Under the pieces are notes generated by a model, which was given only the letters and a program-made list of their open reading frames with translations, had not been told where the DNA came from and did not search any database. A stretch of 64,000 bases of DNA from Alphaproteobacteria bacterium (lineage in GTDB: Bacteria > Pseudomonadota > Alphaproteobacteria > JAEULC01). This document shows positions 24,722-33,845 of this stretch, piece after piece (within the stretch, counting starts at the first letter, position 1; every line of letters begins with the position of its first letter). The position numbers and the translations under genes were made by a program. The DNA lies in contig JADLEG010000164.1 of NCBI GenBank assembly GCA_020846275.1, positions 1-64,000 on the forward strand, in the 5' to 3' direction.

Positions 24722-25906
24722 ATGAGTTTGCGCGACGATTCGAAGCCCGACACGATCCTGACCCATGCCGGGCGCAACCCCCATGCCAATTTCGGCGTCG
24801 TGAACCCGCCCGTCTATCACGCCTCGACCATCGTCTTCCCGACCGTCGAGGCAATGGAGGACGCGCAGAAGAAGCGCTTCTTCGCCATGACCTACGGCCG
24901 CCACGGCACGCCGACCACCTTCGCGCTGGAAGAAGCCGTCGCGCGGCTCGAGGGCGGCTGGCGCGCGATCGCCGTGCCATCGGGTCTCGCCGCCATCGTC
25001 GGCGCGATCACGGGGTTTGTACGGAGCGGCGATCATGTGCTGGTGACGGACAACGTCTACGGCCCGACGCGCAAGTTCTGCGACGAGACGCTGGCGCGTT
25101 TCGGCGTCGAGACCACCTACTACGATCCCCTGATCGGCGCCGGCATCGCCCAGTTGTTCCGGCCGCAGACGCGCCTGGTCTACACCGAGGCGCCGGGCTC
25201 GCTGAGCTTCGAGATGCAGGACATCCCGGCGATCGCCGCGGCGGCCCACAAGGCCGGCCTCAAGGTGCTGATGGACAACACCTGGGCCACGCCGATGTTC
25301 TGCAAGCCGTTCAAGCTGGGCGTCGACGTCGTAGCGCACGCCGCGACAAAGTACATCGTCGGCCATTCCGATGCGATGCTCGGCATCATCGACTGCACCG
25401 AGGAGTCGTACCTTACCGTGCGCAACGCCGTGGCCCAGCTCGGCTACAGCGTCGGGCCGGACGACATCTACCTGGGCCTGCGCGGCCTGCGCACGATGGG
25501 CGCGCGGCTGCGCCAGCACCAGATCACGGCGACCAAGCTCGCCAACTGGCTGAAGACCAGGCCCGAGGTCGAGCGCGTGCTCTACCCGGCCCTGCCCGAA
25601 GATCCTGGCCACGCGCTGTGGAAGCGCGACATGACCGGCGCGTCCGGCCTGTTCGGCGTGGTGCTGAAGCCGTTCAGCAAGAAGGCGCTGGCCGCCATGC
25701 TCGACGGGCTCGAACTCTACGGCATGGGCGCGTCCTGGGGCGGGTTCGAGAGCCTGATCCTGCCGGCCCATATCGAGACGGTGCGGACGGCCACGCGCTG
25801 GACGGCGGCGGGCCCGACCGTGCGCATCCATGCCGGGCTCGAGGATCCCGACGACCTGATCAAGGACCTCGAGCGCGGTTTCGAGCGGCTGCGCGGCACC
25901 AACTGA
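24722..25906 (+). CDS. metC: Cystathionine beta-lyase
   Basis: A 394-residue PLP enzyme of the Cys/Met metabolism family; it splits cystathionine to homocysteine, pyruvate and ammonia. PLP Lys210 lies in Ala-Ala-Thr-Lys-Tyr; the segment Met-Thr-Tyr-Gly-Arg-His-Gly-Thr-Pro-Thr near residue 60 and the late Gly-Ala-Ser-Trp-Gly-Gly-Phe-Glu-Ser match the alphaproteobacterial MetC group. The gene is divergent from aapJ, a pairing known from rhizobia. Some members also act as C-S lyases on other thioethers or release methanethiol from methionine, which would link it to mtoX. Confidence 0.92.
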   Translation: MSLRDDSKPDTILTHAGRNPHANFGVVNPPVYHASTIVFPTVEAMEDAQKKRFFAMTYGRHGTPTTFALEEAVARLEGGWRAIAVPSGLAAIVGAITGFVRSGDHVLVTDNVYGPTRKFCDETLARFGVETTYYDPLIGAGIAQLFRPQTRLVYTEAPGSLSFEMQDIPAIAAAAHKAGLKVLMDNTWATPMFCKPFKLGVDVVAHAATKYIVGHSDAMLGIIDCTEESYLTVRNAVAQLGYSVGPDDIYLGLRGLRTMGARLRQHQITATKLANWLKTRPEVERVLYPALPEDPGHALWKRDMTGASGLFGVVLKPFSKKALAAMLDGLELYGMGASWGGFESLILPAHIETVRTATRWTAAGPTVRIHAGLEDPDDLIKDLERGFERLRGTN

Positions 25907-26096
25907 ACCGCCCGCCGATGCCGGCCAACGCCGGCGCGCGCGCTTCAAATCCGTCGCGGACTGGCCGGTTGCCCAGGACCATGAGTGGGGGCTATAAGCG
26001 GCCCGCGCTCAAGAAGGCCCGCTATCCGTCAATGACCCAGCATCCGTCGGCCGGGATCGCCCGGCCTATCCGATACCTTTGCCCCCGGACCGCGCG

Positions 26097-28787
26097 ATGA
26101 ATCGGCTGCGCGCCCTCTATCTGCACGCCGTGGAGATGGCCGAGGCGCGCTACAGCGCGTTCCTCGGCCGATGGGTGACCTGGGCGTGCCGTCTGCGCTG
26201 GCTGGTGATCGCGGTCTGCCTTGGCTCCGCCGGCTACGGAACCTGGTATGCCGCGGTGAACCTGGGCATGAACACCGATACCGTCGGGATGCTGTCGCAG
26301 AAGTTGCCTTGGCGCATTCGCTCGAACGAATACAGTATTGTATTTCCACATTTCTCCGACAACATCCTTGTGGTTGTCGACGCCGTCACGCCGGACCTAG
26401 CGGACGACGCGGCGGAAGCCGTCATCAAGTTCATGCGCGACCGACCGAAGCTGTTCCGGACGGTCTACGACCCCACCAGCGACCCCTTCTTCCGGCGCAA
26501 CGGCATGCTCTTCCTCGACAAGGACGAGCTGACCGACCTGGCGGACAAGCTGGCGGCCGCCCAGCCCGTGCTGGGGTCGCTGAACCAGGACCCGACGATC
26601 CGCGGGCTGGTCGAGATGCTCAACCTCGCGTTGGACGACCAGCTCAAGGGCAACAAGCCGCCGGTGGACATGACCGACGCGCTGAACCGCATCGCCGCCG
26701 CGGTCGAGGCCCAGGCCAAGGGCGATCCCAAGCCGCTCTCGTGGCGCGAGATGATGATGGGCCGCGACGCCAAGCACGGCGAGCTGCGACGCCTGGTGCT
26801 GATCCAGCCGGCGGTCGATTTCGGCACGCTTGACCCGGCCGGCGACGCGATCGACGCGCTGCGCGATTTCGCCGCCTCGCAGAACTGGGACGGCCAGCAC
26901 GGGGTGCGCATGCGCCTGACCGGCTCTGCGGCCCTCGCCCAAGACGAGCTGGGCTCGATCCGTCAGCAGATGGGCTGGATCAGCGTCATCTCCTTCATCC
27001 TGGTGATCGTCCTGCTGGCAATCGGGCTGCAATCGGTGCTGCTGGTCGTGACCACCGCGATCTGCCTGACCGTCGGCCTTGCCCTGACGACGCTGTTCGC
27101 GACCGTGGCGATCGGCAGCCTCAACCTGCTCTCGGTCGCCTTCGCGGTCCTGTTCATCGGCCTCAGCGACGATTTCGGCGCGCATTTCACGCTGCGCTAC
27201 CGCGAGGAGCTGGCGAGCGGCAAGACCCGGCTGAACGCGCTGGTCGAGACCGGCCGGGGCAATGGCGGCGCGTTGACACTGTGCGCCGTGACGGCGGCGA
27301 TCAGCTTTTTTTCGTTCCTGCCGACCGACTATCGCGGCGTGGCCGAGCTTGGCCTGATCGCCGGGGTCGGGATGTTCGTCGCGCTGATCGTCAACCTGAC
27401 CCTGCTGCCGGCCCTACTGTCGTTCCTGCCGCTGAAAACGAAGCCGACCGTCGCCGCGCCGCCGACCAAACCCCTGGTCGAAAGCATCGTCGAACACTGG
27501 CCGCGGCAGATCGTCTATGGCGCGACCGCGTTCTGCTTGCTGGGAGTGGCGCTGATCCCGTGGGCGCGGTTCGACGCCGACCCGCTGAAGATGAAGGACC
27601 CCAGCGCGGAATCGGTCCAGGCGCTGTTCGACCTGGCGGCCGACGCGGCCTTCGGCCCCTACGACCTGGTCGTCATGACCAAGGACCTGGCGACCGCGGA
27701 CGAGAAGGCGGCACGGCTGCGGAAGCTGCCCAACGTCGATTCGGCCGTGACCCTCAGCAGCTTCGTGCCGTCCGACCAGGAATCCAAGCTCGAGATCATC
27801 TCCGACATGGCGCTGTTCCTGACGCCCTTGCTGGTCGACCAGACGCGCAAGCCGCTTCCCACGGCCGACGAGCGGCGGGCCGCGCTGGCGAGCCTGAAGC
27901 AGCGGCTCGACGCCCTGGCGGCGCGCGAGAACGCGCCAGCGCTGGGCGCGGCCCTCAAGCGCCTCGCCGCCGCGATCGGCCGGCAGGACATGTCGGACAA
28001 GGCGCTTGCGGAGCTGGAGCAGCGGCTGGTCGGATCGCTGCCGCGCCGGCTTGCCGACCTGCGCGAAGCCATGGCGGCGCAGCCGGTGACGCTGGCGGAC
28101 CTGCCCGAGGACGTGCGCGTGCGCTACGTCGCGCCGGACGGGCACGGGCGCGTGCAGATATTCCCCAAGGAAAAGCTGGTCGACGTCGACGACCTGCGCA
28201 AGTTCGTCGGCATGATCCTGCAGGAGGAGCCCGACGCGACCGGGGCGGCCGTCACGGTCGTCCTGGCCGGCCATGCGGTGATCAAGGCCTTCCATGTCGC
28301 CGCCGCGATTTCCCTGGTGGGGATCGTGGGCCTGCTGATCGTCCTTCTGGGCGACTGGCGCGAGACGCTGCTGGTCCTGCTGCCGCTGGTGCTCGCGGGC
28401 ATCCTTACCGCCGCTTCGGCGGTGCTGCTGGGCATGGATTTCAACTTCGCCAACATCATCGTGCTGCCGCTGCTGGTCGGGCTTGGCGTCGCCAGCGGCA
28501 TCCACCTGGTGCTGCGCGACCGCGAGCTGACCACGGTCGATTCGGTGCTCGAGACCAGCACGCCCCGGGCGGTGATCGTCAGCGCGCTGACCACGATCTG
28601 CTCGTTCGGCACGCTGATGCTGTCCGGCCACAAGGGCGTCTTCAGCATGGGCCTGCTGCTGACCGTCGGCATCACGCTCAACCTGGTCGTCACGCTGGTG
28701 GTCCTGCCGGCGCTGCTGGCGCTGCGCCGCCAGCGGCGATCTGTCGCGACGCCGGGCCGCGACGCCGGGCCGGTAAGGTTCCCGTAA
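26097..28787 (+). CDS. hpnN: Hopanoid transporter HpnN (RND/MMPL family)
   Basis: An 896-residue inner-membrane RND protein with two repeats: helix 1 (about 35-55), a large periplasmic loop, a bundle of helices (about 300-450), helix 7 (about 490), a second loop and a final bundle (about 730-890). HpnN moves hopanoids to the outer membrane in Rhodopseudomonas. The acidic Gly-Leu-Ser-Asp-Asp-Phe-Gly motif in the first bundle fits proton-coupled transport; the second bundle has no such acidic pair. First gene of the hopanoid region; the start at 26097 was chosen over a TTG six codons earlier. Confidence 0.92.
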   Translation: MNRLRALYLHAVEMAEARYSAFLGRWVTWACRLRWLVIAVCLGSAGYGTWYAAVNLGMNTDTVGMLSQKLPWRIRSNEYSIVFPHFSDNILVVVDAVTPDLADDAAEAVIKFMRDRPKLFRTVYDPTSDPFFRRNGMLFLDKDELTDLADKLAAAQPVLGSLNQDPTIRGLVEMLNLALDDQLKGNKPPVDMTDALNRIAAAVEAQAKGDPKPLSWREMMMGRDAKHGELRRLVLIQPAVDFGTLDPAGDAIDALRDFAASQNWDGQHGVRMRLTGSAALAQDELGSIRQQMGWISVISFILVIVLLAIGLQSVLLVVTTAICLTVGLALTTLFATVAIGSLNLLSVAFAVLFIGLSDDFGAHFTLRYREELASGKTRLNALVETGRGNGGALTLCAVTAAISFFSFLPTDYRGVAELGLIAGVGMFVALIVNLTLLPALLSFLPLKTKPTVAAPPTKPLVESIVEHWPRQIVYGATAFCLLGVALIPWARFDADPLKMKDPSAESVQALFDLAADAAFGPYDLVVMTKDLATADEKAARLRKLPNVDSAVTLSSFVPSDQESKLEIISDMALFLTPLLVDQTRKPLPTADERRAALASLKQRLDALAARENAPALGAALKRLAAAIGRQDMSDKALAELEQRLVGSLPRRLADLREAMAAQPVTLADLPEDVRVRYVAPDGHGRVQIFPKEKLVDVDDLRKFVGMILQEEPDATGAAVTVVLAGHAVIKAFHVAAAISLVGIVGLLIVLLGDWRETLLVLLPLVLAGILTAASAVLLGMDFNFANIIVLPLLVGLGVASGIHLVLRDRELTTVDSVLETSTPRAVIVSALTTICSFGTLMLSGHKGVFSMGLLLTVGITLNLVVTLVVLPALLALRRQRRSVATPGRDAGPVRFP

Positions 28788-28840
28788 TCTTTGCATAATA
28801 GGAGCTAGAACAGCGTGAGCTGGGGGGCCTCAAACTAACG

Positions 28841-29518
28841 ATGTCTGCTACGACCGTTGCCGGCGCAACGCCGTCGGCGTTTCCGCTGATCCGCCATTTC
28901 TCCGTTCCGGTATCGCGGTTCCTGATCCGGATGCCGGTGACGCCCAACCAGGTCACCACCGGTTCGCTGGTCTGCGCGTTGAGCGCCGCCTGGTGCTTCG
29001 CCACGCCCGGCGACGATACGCAGTCGCTCGGCGCCTTGTTGTTCTTTGCCTTCTACCTCTTGGACAATTGCGATGGCGAGATTGCGCGCGCCAAGGGCCT
29101 CAGCTCGCGGTTCGGGCAGTACTACGACACCTTCGTCGACTGGCTCGGCCACGCCGCGCTCTTCCTCGGCCTGGCCAGCGGCGTCGCCGCCGAGCGGCAT
29201 TCCGATTGGTGGCTATGGTTCGGCGCGGCGGCCGCGCTCGGCGCGACGGTCAACTATGGGATCGGCCTCGCCGCGGATCTGCAGGCCGAGGCGCGCCAGG
29301 CAGAAGACGCGGCAAGAGAGCCGCGGCCGACTCTGGCTGAACCGCTGGCCGCCTTCGGCTTCTTCCTGCGCGAACTCAGCCGGGCGGATTTCTGCTTCAT
29401 CCTGATCCTGCTGGCGCTGGTCGACCAGACTTGGCTGCTATTGCCGGCGGCGGCAGTGGGGGCGCAAGCCTACTGGCTGGCGTCCTTCATCGAGGGCATT
29501 CGCGACCATCACGTCTAG
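28841..29518 (+). CDS. CDP-alcohol phosphatidyltransferase family protein
   Basis: A 225-residue membrane enzyme with the full motif Asp-Gly-x2-Ala-Arg-x8-Gly-x3-Asp-x3-Asp (starting Cys-Asp-Gly-Glu-Ile-Ala-Arg) and the preceding Thr-Pro-Asn-Gln-Val-Thr. It joins a CDP-alcohol or CDP-diacylglycerol with an alcohol to make a phospholipid. It lies between hpnN and the HpnL-like flippase. Together with the nucleotidyltransferase at 48104-48853 it could build an unusual polar headgroup; substrate unknown. Confidence 0.87.
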   Translation: MSATTVAGATPSAFPLIRHFSVPVSRFLIRMPVTPNQVTTGSLVCALSAAWCFATPGDDTQSLGALLFFAFYLLDNCDGEIARAKGLSSRFGQYYDTFVDWLGHAALFLGLASGVAAERHSDWWLWFGAAAALGATVNYGIGLAADLQAEARQAEDAAREPRPTLAEPLAAFGFFLRELSRADFCFILILLALVDQTWLLLPAAAVGAQAYWLASFIEGIRDHHV

Positions 29519-29641
29519 CGCCGCTTTGCCGGCCTCGCCGGCAACGTGTATGGATAGCCCCGCTTTCGATCCCGCTTCCGCCGCGAGGCCAGCCCATGCC
29601 GCTCCGCCGCCGCCCCGTCGGCGCCTGACGTCCCGCCCCCC

Positions 29642-30646
29642 GTGTCGCACCTCCTGCGCTGCGGCTTCATCGCGCTCGGCGTCGCGCTGCTGGCGGGCTT
29701 GCTGTGGCACACGGACCTCGCCGAGGTCGGCGCGCGCATCAAGCAGCTTGGAATCGTCGGCGCGGGCTGCGTGCTCGCGGTCTATGCGCTTGCCTTCCTG
29801 CTGGACACGGCGGTGTGGATGGCGACGCTGGTAACACGCAGCATGGGGGTCGCCTGGCTGTTCCGCCTGTGGGAGATCCGCGTGGTCGGCGAGGCCGTCA
29901 ACAGCGCGACGCCGCTGGGATCGGTTGGCGGCGAGCCGGTCAAGGCGTTGATGCTGCGCAAGTACTACGGCGTCGGCCTGCGCGAAGGGGCGTCGTCGCT
30001 GGTGCTGGCCAAGACCGCGATCCTGGTCGGGCTGGTGGTGTTCCTGGCGACCGGCTTCGCGCTGACGCTGGGATCGCAGCGCCTGCCGCCGACGATGAAG
30101 CTGGTGGCCGGTCTGGGACTGGGCGCCTTTGGGTTGGCGATCATGGGGCTGATTCTTTTCCAGTGGTTCCGTCTGGCGACCGTTGCCGGCGGATGGCTGC
30201 GCCGCAGCCGCCACGGCGAACGGATGAAGCGGTGGCTGGATGCGATCCATGACATGGACGAGCGGTTCGTGACTTTCTACACGCACCATGTGGACCGCTT
30301 CGGACCTGCCGTGCTGTTCTCGATCGGCAACTGGTTCCTGGGCGCCGTCGAGCTGATGGTGGTGATGGAGTTCCTGGGCCAGCCGATCGCCTTTGCCGAT
30401 GCGATCATGGTGGAGTCCCTGGCCCAGCTCGTGCGCGCCGGCACGTTCTTCATCCCGATGAGCCTGGGAGCCCAGGATGGCACGTTCATGCTGGCCCTGG
30501 GCGCCATGACCGGCGCCCCGGCGCTGGGCCTCGCGGTGGCGCTGATCCGCCGCGGCCGCGAGTTGCTGTGGATCCTGCTGGGGCTGCTGCTGTTCTGGAC
30601 CTTCTCCGGCCGTCCGGCCCACCCCGGCGCGCCGGAGAGCGCGTGA
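29642..30646 (+). CDS. hpnL: HpnL-type flippase-like membrane protein
   Basis: A 334-residue protein with about eight membrane helices of the lysylphosphatidylglycerol-synthase transmembrane/flippase-like family, in the subgroup named HpnL when near hopanoid genes. The Gly-Ser-Val-Gly-Gly-Glu-Pro-Val-Lys-Ala-Leu segment is the family mark. The GTG start has only a weak ribosome site. It lies between a lipid synthase and hpnC, so lipid flipping or membrane sorting is plausible. A paralogue lies at 48987-49970. Confidence 0.8.
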   Translation: MSHLLRCGFIALGVALLAGLLWHTDLAEVGARIKQLGIVGAGCVLAVYALAFLLDTAVWMATLVTRSMGVAWLFRLWEIRVVGEAVNSATPLGSVGGEPVKALMLRKYYGVGLREGASSLVLAKTAILVGLVVFLATGFALTLGSQRLPPTMKLVAGLGLGAFGLAIMGLILFQWFRLATVAGGWLRRSRHGERMKRWLDAIHDMDERFVTFYTHHVDRFGPAVLFSIGNWFLGAVELMVVMEFLGQPIAFADAIMVESLAQLVRAGTFFIPMSLGAQDGTFMLALGAMTGAPALGLAVALIRRGRELLWILLGLLLFWTFSGRPAHPGAPESA

Positions 30647-30693
30647 CCGGGGCGCCGCTTGGCAAGCCGCCCGGTGGCGTCTAAAGAGTTCCC

Positions 30694-31548
30694 ATGGCCG
30701 AAGCGACCACCACTGCCTACGAGTCCGCGGCGAGCAAGGACGCGAGCGGCGAGAACTTCCCGGTCGGGTCGTTCCTGCTGCCCAAGCGCCTGCGCCCGCA
30801 CGTGGCCGTGTTCTATGCCTTCGCGCGGGCGGCCGACGACATCGGCGACGATCCGCATCTGCCGGCCGACGAGAAGATCCGCCGGCTCGATGCCTTCGAG
30901 GACGTGCTGCTGGGACGGCGCGAGCCGGAGCCGGGGCTGGAGAAGCCCTGGCGCATCCGCCAGAGCCTGATCCAGTGCGGCGTCACGACCGACCACTGCC
31001 GCGACCTGCTGCATGCCTTCAAGCGCGACGCAACCTACCTGCGCTACAAGGACTGGAACGACCTGCGCTTCGGCTATTGCCGCCTGTCGGCCTCGCCGGT
31101 GGGCCGCTACCTGCTCGACCTGCACGGCGAGGACCGCGCGGGCTGGCCGGCCTCGGACGCGCTGTGCGACGCGCTGCAGGTGCTGAACCACCTGCAGGAC
31201 TGCCAGAAGGACTACCGCGATCTCGACCGCGTCTACCTGCCGCAGGACTGGATGCAGGCCAACGGCGTGACGGTCGCGGACCTGAACCGCCCCGCGCTGG
31301 CGCCGGGGATGCGCCGGGTGATCGACCTGTGCCTGGACGCCACCGCCGGATTGATGGTCGAAGCGCGCCGCCTGCCCGGTCTGCTCAAGAGCAAGCACCT
31401 GGCGATGGAATCGGCGGTGATCGTGCGCATCGCCGACAAGCTGACCGGCGAGTTGCGCCGGCGCGACCCGATCGCCACCCGGGTCCAACTCAGCAAGCCG
31501 CAGTTCCTGGGTTGCGCGCTGCGGGGCATCGCCAGCGTGTGGTTCTAG
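30694..31548 (+). CDS. hpnC: Hydroxysqualene synthase HpnC
   Basis: A 284-residue isoprenoid synthase that converts presqualene diphosphate, made by HpnD, to hydroxysqualene. The two aspartate-rich metal motifs are Asp-Asp-Ile-Gly-Asp-Asp near 50 and Leu-Gln-Asp-Cys-Gln-Lys-Asp near 170. It is more divergent from squalene synthase than HpnD, as expected of HpnC. Its stop overlaps the stop of the convergent chorismate-lyase-like gene by three bases. Confidence 0.93.
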   Translation: MAEATTTAYESAASKDASGENFPVGSFLLPKRLRPHVAVFYAFARAADDIGDDPHLPADEKIRRLDAFEDVLLGRREPEPGLEKPWRIRQSLIQCGVTTDHCRDLLHAFKRDATYLRYKDWNDLRFGYCRLSASPVGRYLLDLHGEDRAGWPASDALCDALQVLNHLQDCQKDYRDLDRVYLPQDWMQANGVTVADLNRPALAPGMRRVIDLCLDATAGLMVEARRLPGLLKSKHLAMESAVIVRIADKLTGELRRRDPIATRVQLSKPQFLGCALRGIASVWF

Positions 31549-32159
31549 TCGGGCTTGTTGCCCCAGCGCGGATACCAGCCCGTCACGTCGAGGTAGCGCG
31601 CGACCGACGGCGCGTAGATTTCGACGATGACGTTGAGCGCCTTGTCGCCGCGATACATCACATAGTGGCGCCCCAGGAACGGCCCGGCAGCCTGGAAGCG
31701 ATCGTCGAGCATCTTCCCGCTGGCCAGGAAGAGGCTGAGGATCTCGCGGCAATACTCCGCGCGGCCGCGTTCCATGTTGGTGCCGATCGGCAGCGCCGGG
31801 TTCTGCAGGAAGCTCGTGTAGTCGGCGGCGTTCCACCACGAGACGGCGTGGCTCAGCAGCACGCCGGAGCGGGTGCGCAGCATCACCCGGCGCCGCAGCA
31901 GCGGCGGCGCGAGCTGTTCGAGCTCGGGCGGCGCTTCGGCGTCGGCGTCGACCTTGGCGGTGTCGGCGATCTCCACCGCGATCGCCTCGCCCGTGAGCAC
32001 CGACAGCGAACGTGTCGCCGAGCCGTCCTGCAGCATGAGCAGCCGCCAGCCGGGCGACAGCTCGGACAGGACCGGATCGTCATAGGGCATGCCCGGCGTC
32101 CAGACCTCGCGATGCGCGAGCCCGGGCAGGTGCCAGGATGCGGCGGGAAACAACTCCAT
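31545..32159 (-). CDS. Chorismate lyase-like protein (DUF98)
   Basis: A 204-residue protein matching the pattern of DUF98/chorismate pyruvate-lyase-like proteins: Leu-Thr-Gly-Glu-Ala-Ile-Ala-Val-Glu, Arg-Arg-Arg-Val-Met-Leu-Arg-Thr, Ala-Val-Ser-Trp-Trp-Asn-Ala, Leu-Pro-Ile-Gly-Thr-Asn and Phe-Leu-Gly-Arg-His-Tyr. Related enzymes release pyruvate from chorismate to give 4-hydroxybenzoate, a ubiquinone precursor. It is convergent with hpnC and downstream of the HpnM operon, separated by 164 bases. The UbiC role is inferred. Confidence 0.6.
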   Translation of the reverse strand: MELFPAASWHLPGLAHREVWTPGMPYDDPVLSELSPGWRLLMLQDGSATRSLSVLTGEAIAVEIADTAKVDADAEAPPELEQLAPPLLRRRVMLRTRSGVLLSHAVSWWNAADYTSFLQNPALPIGTNMERGRAEYCREILSLFLASGKMLDDRFQAAGPFLGRHYVMYRGDKALNVIVEIYAPSVARYLDVTGWYPRWGNKPD

Positions 32160-32323
32160 GGCGCGCGCCGACGTCCCCTCGTTGGCCGGCTGCGCTGCCC
32201 TGGGTCTACCGCCTCAGGTATGACCCGATGGATCTGAAAGTGGCGCGGCCTTGTTCGCCGCGCATGTTCCTACCCTTGCGCGCAGGGCACAAGAGGCATC
32301 GCGTGACCGTTTCGAGACGCGGC

Positions 32324-32968
32324 TCAGTTCGCCGCCGACTTCTGAGGCTGCGGCGTGTTCTCGAGCTGGCGCGTGCGCGCGACGACGAACTCGATGAAGG
32401 CGGGGAAGTTGTTGTTCTTCTGCTGCAGGACCGACGTGAACTCGGCCCGCTGCGACACGACCAGGCTCAGCCCGTCGACCTTGAGATCGATGATCTTGGG
32501 CGCCGGCGCCGCGTTGAAGATGCGCCAGCCCAGCCCGATCGGCTTGTTCTGCTTGTGCGGCACGTGGATTAGCGTCTCGACCGCGATGTCGTTCTCGTTG
32601 TTCGGCACCGACGACACGACCTCGATGTAGACGCCCTTCACGTCCCAGGGCTTGGCGGCGTAGTTGGCGACCACGTAGTCCTCGAACACCTTGAGGAACT
32701 GGGCCTGCTGATCGGGCGTGACCTTGTTCCAGTATGCCCCGAGCACGAAGCGGGCTATCGCCGGTACGTCGAAGGAGCGGTTCAGCAATTCGCGGAATCG
32801 CGCATAGCGGGCGTCCTTTTCCGGCGTGCCGAAGGTCTGGATCGCCTCGGCGCCGATCTTGTCGACGAACTGGCGCGCGACGGCATTGAAGTCGCCGGCG
32901 CCAGCCGGCCCGGTCCCGACGCAAAGGCCGACCGCCAGCGCCAAGGCAAGGAAAGCACGCTTCGTCAT
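32324..32968 (-). CDS. hpnM: HpnM, MlaC/Ttg2-family lipid-binding protein
   Basis: A 214-residue periplasmic protein with signal peptide (about 1-24) and an MlaC fold; members shuttle phospholipids or hopanoids across the periplasm. Features are Arg-Phe-Arg-Glu-Leu-Leu-Asn-Arg-Ser-Phe-Asp, Ala-Arg-Phe-Val-Leu-Gly-x-Tyr-Trp and Asp-Leu-Lys-Val-Asp-Gly-Leu-Ser-Leu. In many hopanoid loci hpnM goes with hpnN. Here it is the last gene of a four-gene operon: its ATG comes one base after the SDR stop, with AAAGGAG inside that gene. Confidence 0.87.
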   Translation of the reverse strand: MTKRAFLALALAVGLCVGTGPAGAGDFNAVARQFVDKIGAEAIQTFGTPEKDARYARFRELLNRSFDVPAIARFVLGAYWNKVTPDQQAQFLKVFEDYVVANYAAKPWDVKGVYIEVVSSVPNNENDIAVETLIHVPHKQNKPIGLGWRIFNAAPAPKIIDLKVDGLSLVVSQRAEFTSVLQQKNNNFPAFIEFVVARTRQLENTPQPQKSAAN

Positions 32969-32969
32969 G

Positions 32970-33845
32970 TCACGACCGCTCCTTTACAGATGGCTGGATA
33001 GCGCCGGGATGCCGCCGCCAGGGCGCGAAACTCGGCCCCTGGACGGATTGCCAGCGCGGTCCCAGATGCCGCACCGCCTGGCGCAACTGGCGGCCGATGG
33101 CGCCATCGATCAGCCGGGGCGCGAGCGCATGGACCAGCGCGAAGACCCGCTCGCCCGCCCCGGGATAGACGGTCCGCGCACCGCGGCAGGCCCCGCGCAG
33201 GATGCGGCGCGCCACCTGGTCCGGTGCGTCGAGCGTCATCGCGAAGGCATCGCTCAGGTGCGGCGCGCGGGCGGTCATCGCCGTCGCCGTCGCGCGTGGC
33301 GCCGCGTAGGTCACGCCGATGCGGTCTGCCCTCAGTTCGCGCCGCACCGCGTCGGCATAGCCGCTCAGGCCCGCCTTGGTCGCGGAATAGCCGGCGAACA
33401 GCGGAAAGGCGATCGCGCCGAACATCGAGCCGACGAACACGATGCGCGACGGCGCCGCCAGCCGCAGCATCCCGATCATCGCCCGCGTCAGCATCATCGG
33501 CGCCAGCAGATTGGTGTTGACCATCGTCGCCAGCGCCTGGTCGCTGATGCGCTCCAGCGGCCCGGCCCATTGCGCGCCGGCATTGTGGATCAGCAGGTCG
33601 AGACGGCCGAAGGCCCGACGCGCGACATGCTGCAGCTCGGCGCAATGGTCGGGCCTGGTGATGTCGCCCGGCACGATGTGAACGTCGACCGGCTGCGCGA
33701 TCAGCGCGCGCGTCTCCTCCAGCGCGATCCGGTCGCGCCCGGTCAGCAGCAGGTTGGCGCCCCGCCGCGCCGCCTCGACCGCCAGGGCGCGGCCGATACC
33801 GGATCCGGCGCCGGTAATCAGCACCGCCTTGCCCTCAAGCCGCAT
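32970..33845 (-). CDS. Short-chain dehydrogenase/reductase
   Basis: A 291-residue classical SDR. The Gly-Ala-Gly-Ser-Gly-Ile-Gly NAD(P) loop lies at the start; the later Asn-Ala-Gly, Ser in Val-Gly-Ser-Met, and Tyr-Ser-Ala-Thr-Lys catalytic residues are complete. An unusual Pro-Arg-Ala-Thr-Ala-Thr-Ala-Met segment follows the active site. The start at 33845 overlaps the end of the ligase gene by 11 bases. Its partners suggest it reduces or oxidises the product of the ligase-diiron enzyme; the substrate is unknown. Confidence 0.87.
   Translation of the reverse strand: MRLEGKAVLITGAGSGIGRALAVEAARRGANLLLTGRDRIALEETRALIAQPVDVHIVPGDITRPDHCAELQHVARRAFGRLDLLIHNAGAQWAGPLERISDQALATMVNTNLLAPMMLTRAMIGMLRLAAPSRIVFVGSMFGAIAFPLFAGYSATKAGLSGYADAVRRELRADRIGVTYAAPRATATAMTARAPHLSDAFAMTLDAPDQVARRILRGACRGARTVYPGAGERVFALVHALAPRLIDGAIGRQLRQAVRHLGPRWQSVQGPSFAPWRRHPGAIQPSVKERS

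Noticed and set aside
25981..26100. A 39-codon frame overlapping the hpnN start, beginning MSGGYKRP.
   Set aside because: The ribosome site is badly spaced, there is no domain or membrane helix, and it overlaps a certain gene.
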